Position numbers and translations under genes: made by a program. Shown here in pieces: positions 31,710-32,416 of a stretch of DNA of 32,416 nt (positions within the stretch are counted from its first letter, which is position 1; each line of letters begins with the position of its first letter). The notes below the pieces were generated by a model. It saw only the letters and a list, made by a program, of their open reading frames with translations, did not search any database and was not told the origin of the DNA. Origin of the DNA: Gnetum montanum (Eukaryota > Streptophyta > Gnetopsida > Gnetales > Gnetaceae); NCBI GenBank assembly GCA_015680685.1, contig MNCI01029043.1:62850-95265 (forward strand), given 5' to 3'.

Positions 31710-32416
31710 TGATGAGTGGCGAGGTACCCCTACACTCAACCATACAAAATGAGTGTAGCACGCGCTATTCAGTCAAACTCCGTAGACTAAATGCCTACAC
31801 GCCCTATGGAACACTTGGGATTAATCATTCGTTGTCTTCCCAGACTTACTTGTAGTTGTCACGGTGTATGGTTAAGTAAGTCTGAGGTATATGATTTTTA
31901 TAGTCTTTTTTGGTTTTATGTCTTCTATTCTAAAGAGTGAAGGGTTGAGAAAGATAACTAACTCTAACTAAGGACTAAGTCTAAATTAACTAGCGTCAGC
32001 ATCCGTTCCCACTTACCGTACACACCCTGAACTATGCAACCGCGGCTACCAAACACTAATCGTTACTGGGATCACCACGCGTAATGCACGTGCTTGAAGT
32101 GGTCGTATTGAGGCACTTAACTAGCCTAAACGTGATAAGCATATGTTCCTTGGCTATCCGTACACATCCTTGAATGCTCGTAACCAAGTCGTACTTATCC
32201 CTAATTTTAGGAGATAAGGGTGAGAGAGACTAATCGTGATGAGCAGCCGATTCCTTGATTAGCCGTACACATTCGTAAATGCTCGTAATCAAGTCGTACT
32301 CATGCTGTGCTAATGCAGGTAATAAATAACATGTAGGAAATAACATGTAATAAATAATAAGTAATAAAATCCTATTCCATGCACTGCAAGGTTTATCCAC
32401 AAAGCTCATCTTTATT
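31710..32416 (-). repeat. E5: inverted E1-type LTR, truncated by the window edge
   Basis: On the minus strand this is the same LTR as 1689-2378, ending CTCATCA at 31710, with roughly 90% identity by eye over about 700 bp, including the 105-bp-period duplication. The bases beyond the LTR end (31705-31709, accat on the plus strand) show no primer-binding site, so this is the outer edge of a 3' LTR or a solo LTR; any internal part lies to the right. It carries many CpGs and is recent. Confidence 0.88.

Noticed and set aside
1398-32416. Inverted E1/E5 LTRs as terminal inverted repeats of one large DNA transposon
   Set aside because: Each is a complete or partial LTR with its own PPT or outer end; the DNA between is a nest of other elements with independent boundaries.

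Overview
This window reads as plant nuclear DNA made entirely of decayed Ty3/gypsy LTR retrotransposons stacked inside one another. I see no intact host gene, tRNA, rRNA, CRISPR or bacterial-type operon. The elements look like the non-chromovirus Athila/Tat branch: an FMDD/FIDD reverse transcriptase box, an HHCC integrase, a primer-binding site best read as a decayed tRNA-Asp complement, and a large third ORF after pol. A vascular plant with a repeat-rich genome is likely; I cannot name the species. Position 678 is an N, so this is draft assembly.

Layout. E1 (1-2378, +) is the 3' part of an element, with its 3' LTR at 1398-2378. It sits inside the 5' LTR of E2. E2 (2379-15395, +) runs 5' LTR remnant, PBS, gag, protease, RT, RNase H, integrase, long non-coding 3' region, ORF3, PPT and 3' LTR (14501-15395). 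E2 itself sits in the 5' LTR of an older element, E4, whose LTR tail (15396-15654), PBS and gag start follow. E4 gag is cut by E3 (16571-29761, +), a full-length copy with LTRs at 16571-17393 and 28898-29761 and a perfect 5-bp target duplication (gatag) at each end. E4 gag resumes at 29767. E4 then skips to RT through a deletion, and its RT is broken at 30834 by an unrelated insert (X) that starts TGTAACATCCC. X is in turn cut at 31710 by E5, an inverted copy of the E1-type LTR that runs off the right edge.

How the parts work together. Each full element encoded Gag-Pol from the 5' LTR promoter plus a third protein of about 950 codons: a conserved N-terminal domain, a poly-proline hinge and a long helical, probably coiled-coil, region. 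Upstream of ORF3 in both E2 and E3 lies a second TATA region that resembles the LTR U3/R. It is followed 155-156 bp later by a splice-donor consensus and then by an intron of 311 or 309 bp ending just before ORF3. E1 keeps the same intron edges although it has lost most of ORF3. This suggests ORF3 was made from its own internal, LTR-derived promoter as a spliced mRNA. It is the most interesting feature here.

State of decay. No coding region is intact. Changes are dominated by C-to-T and G-to-A, including at the PBS and at catalytic Asp codons, as expected for methylated silent DNA. CpG content falls with nesting age: E1 and E5 LTRs are CpG-rich, E3 is poor, E2 and E4 are almost empty.
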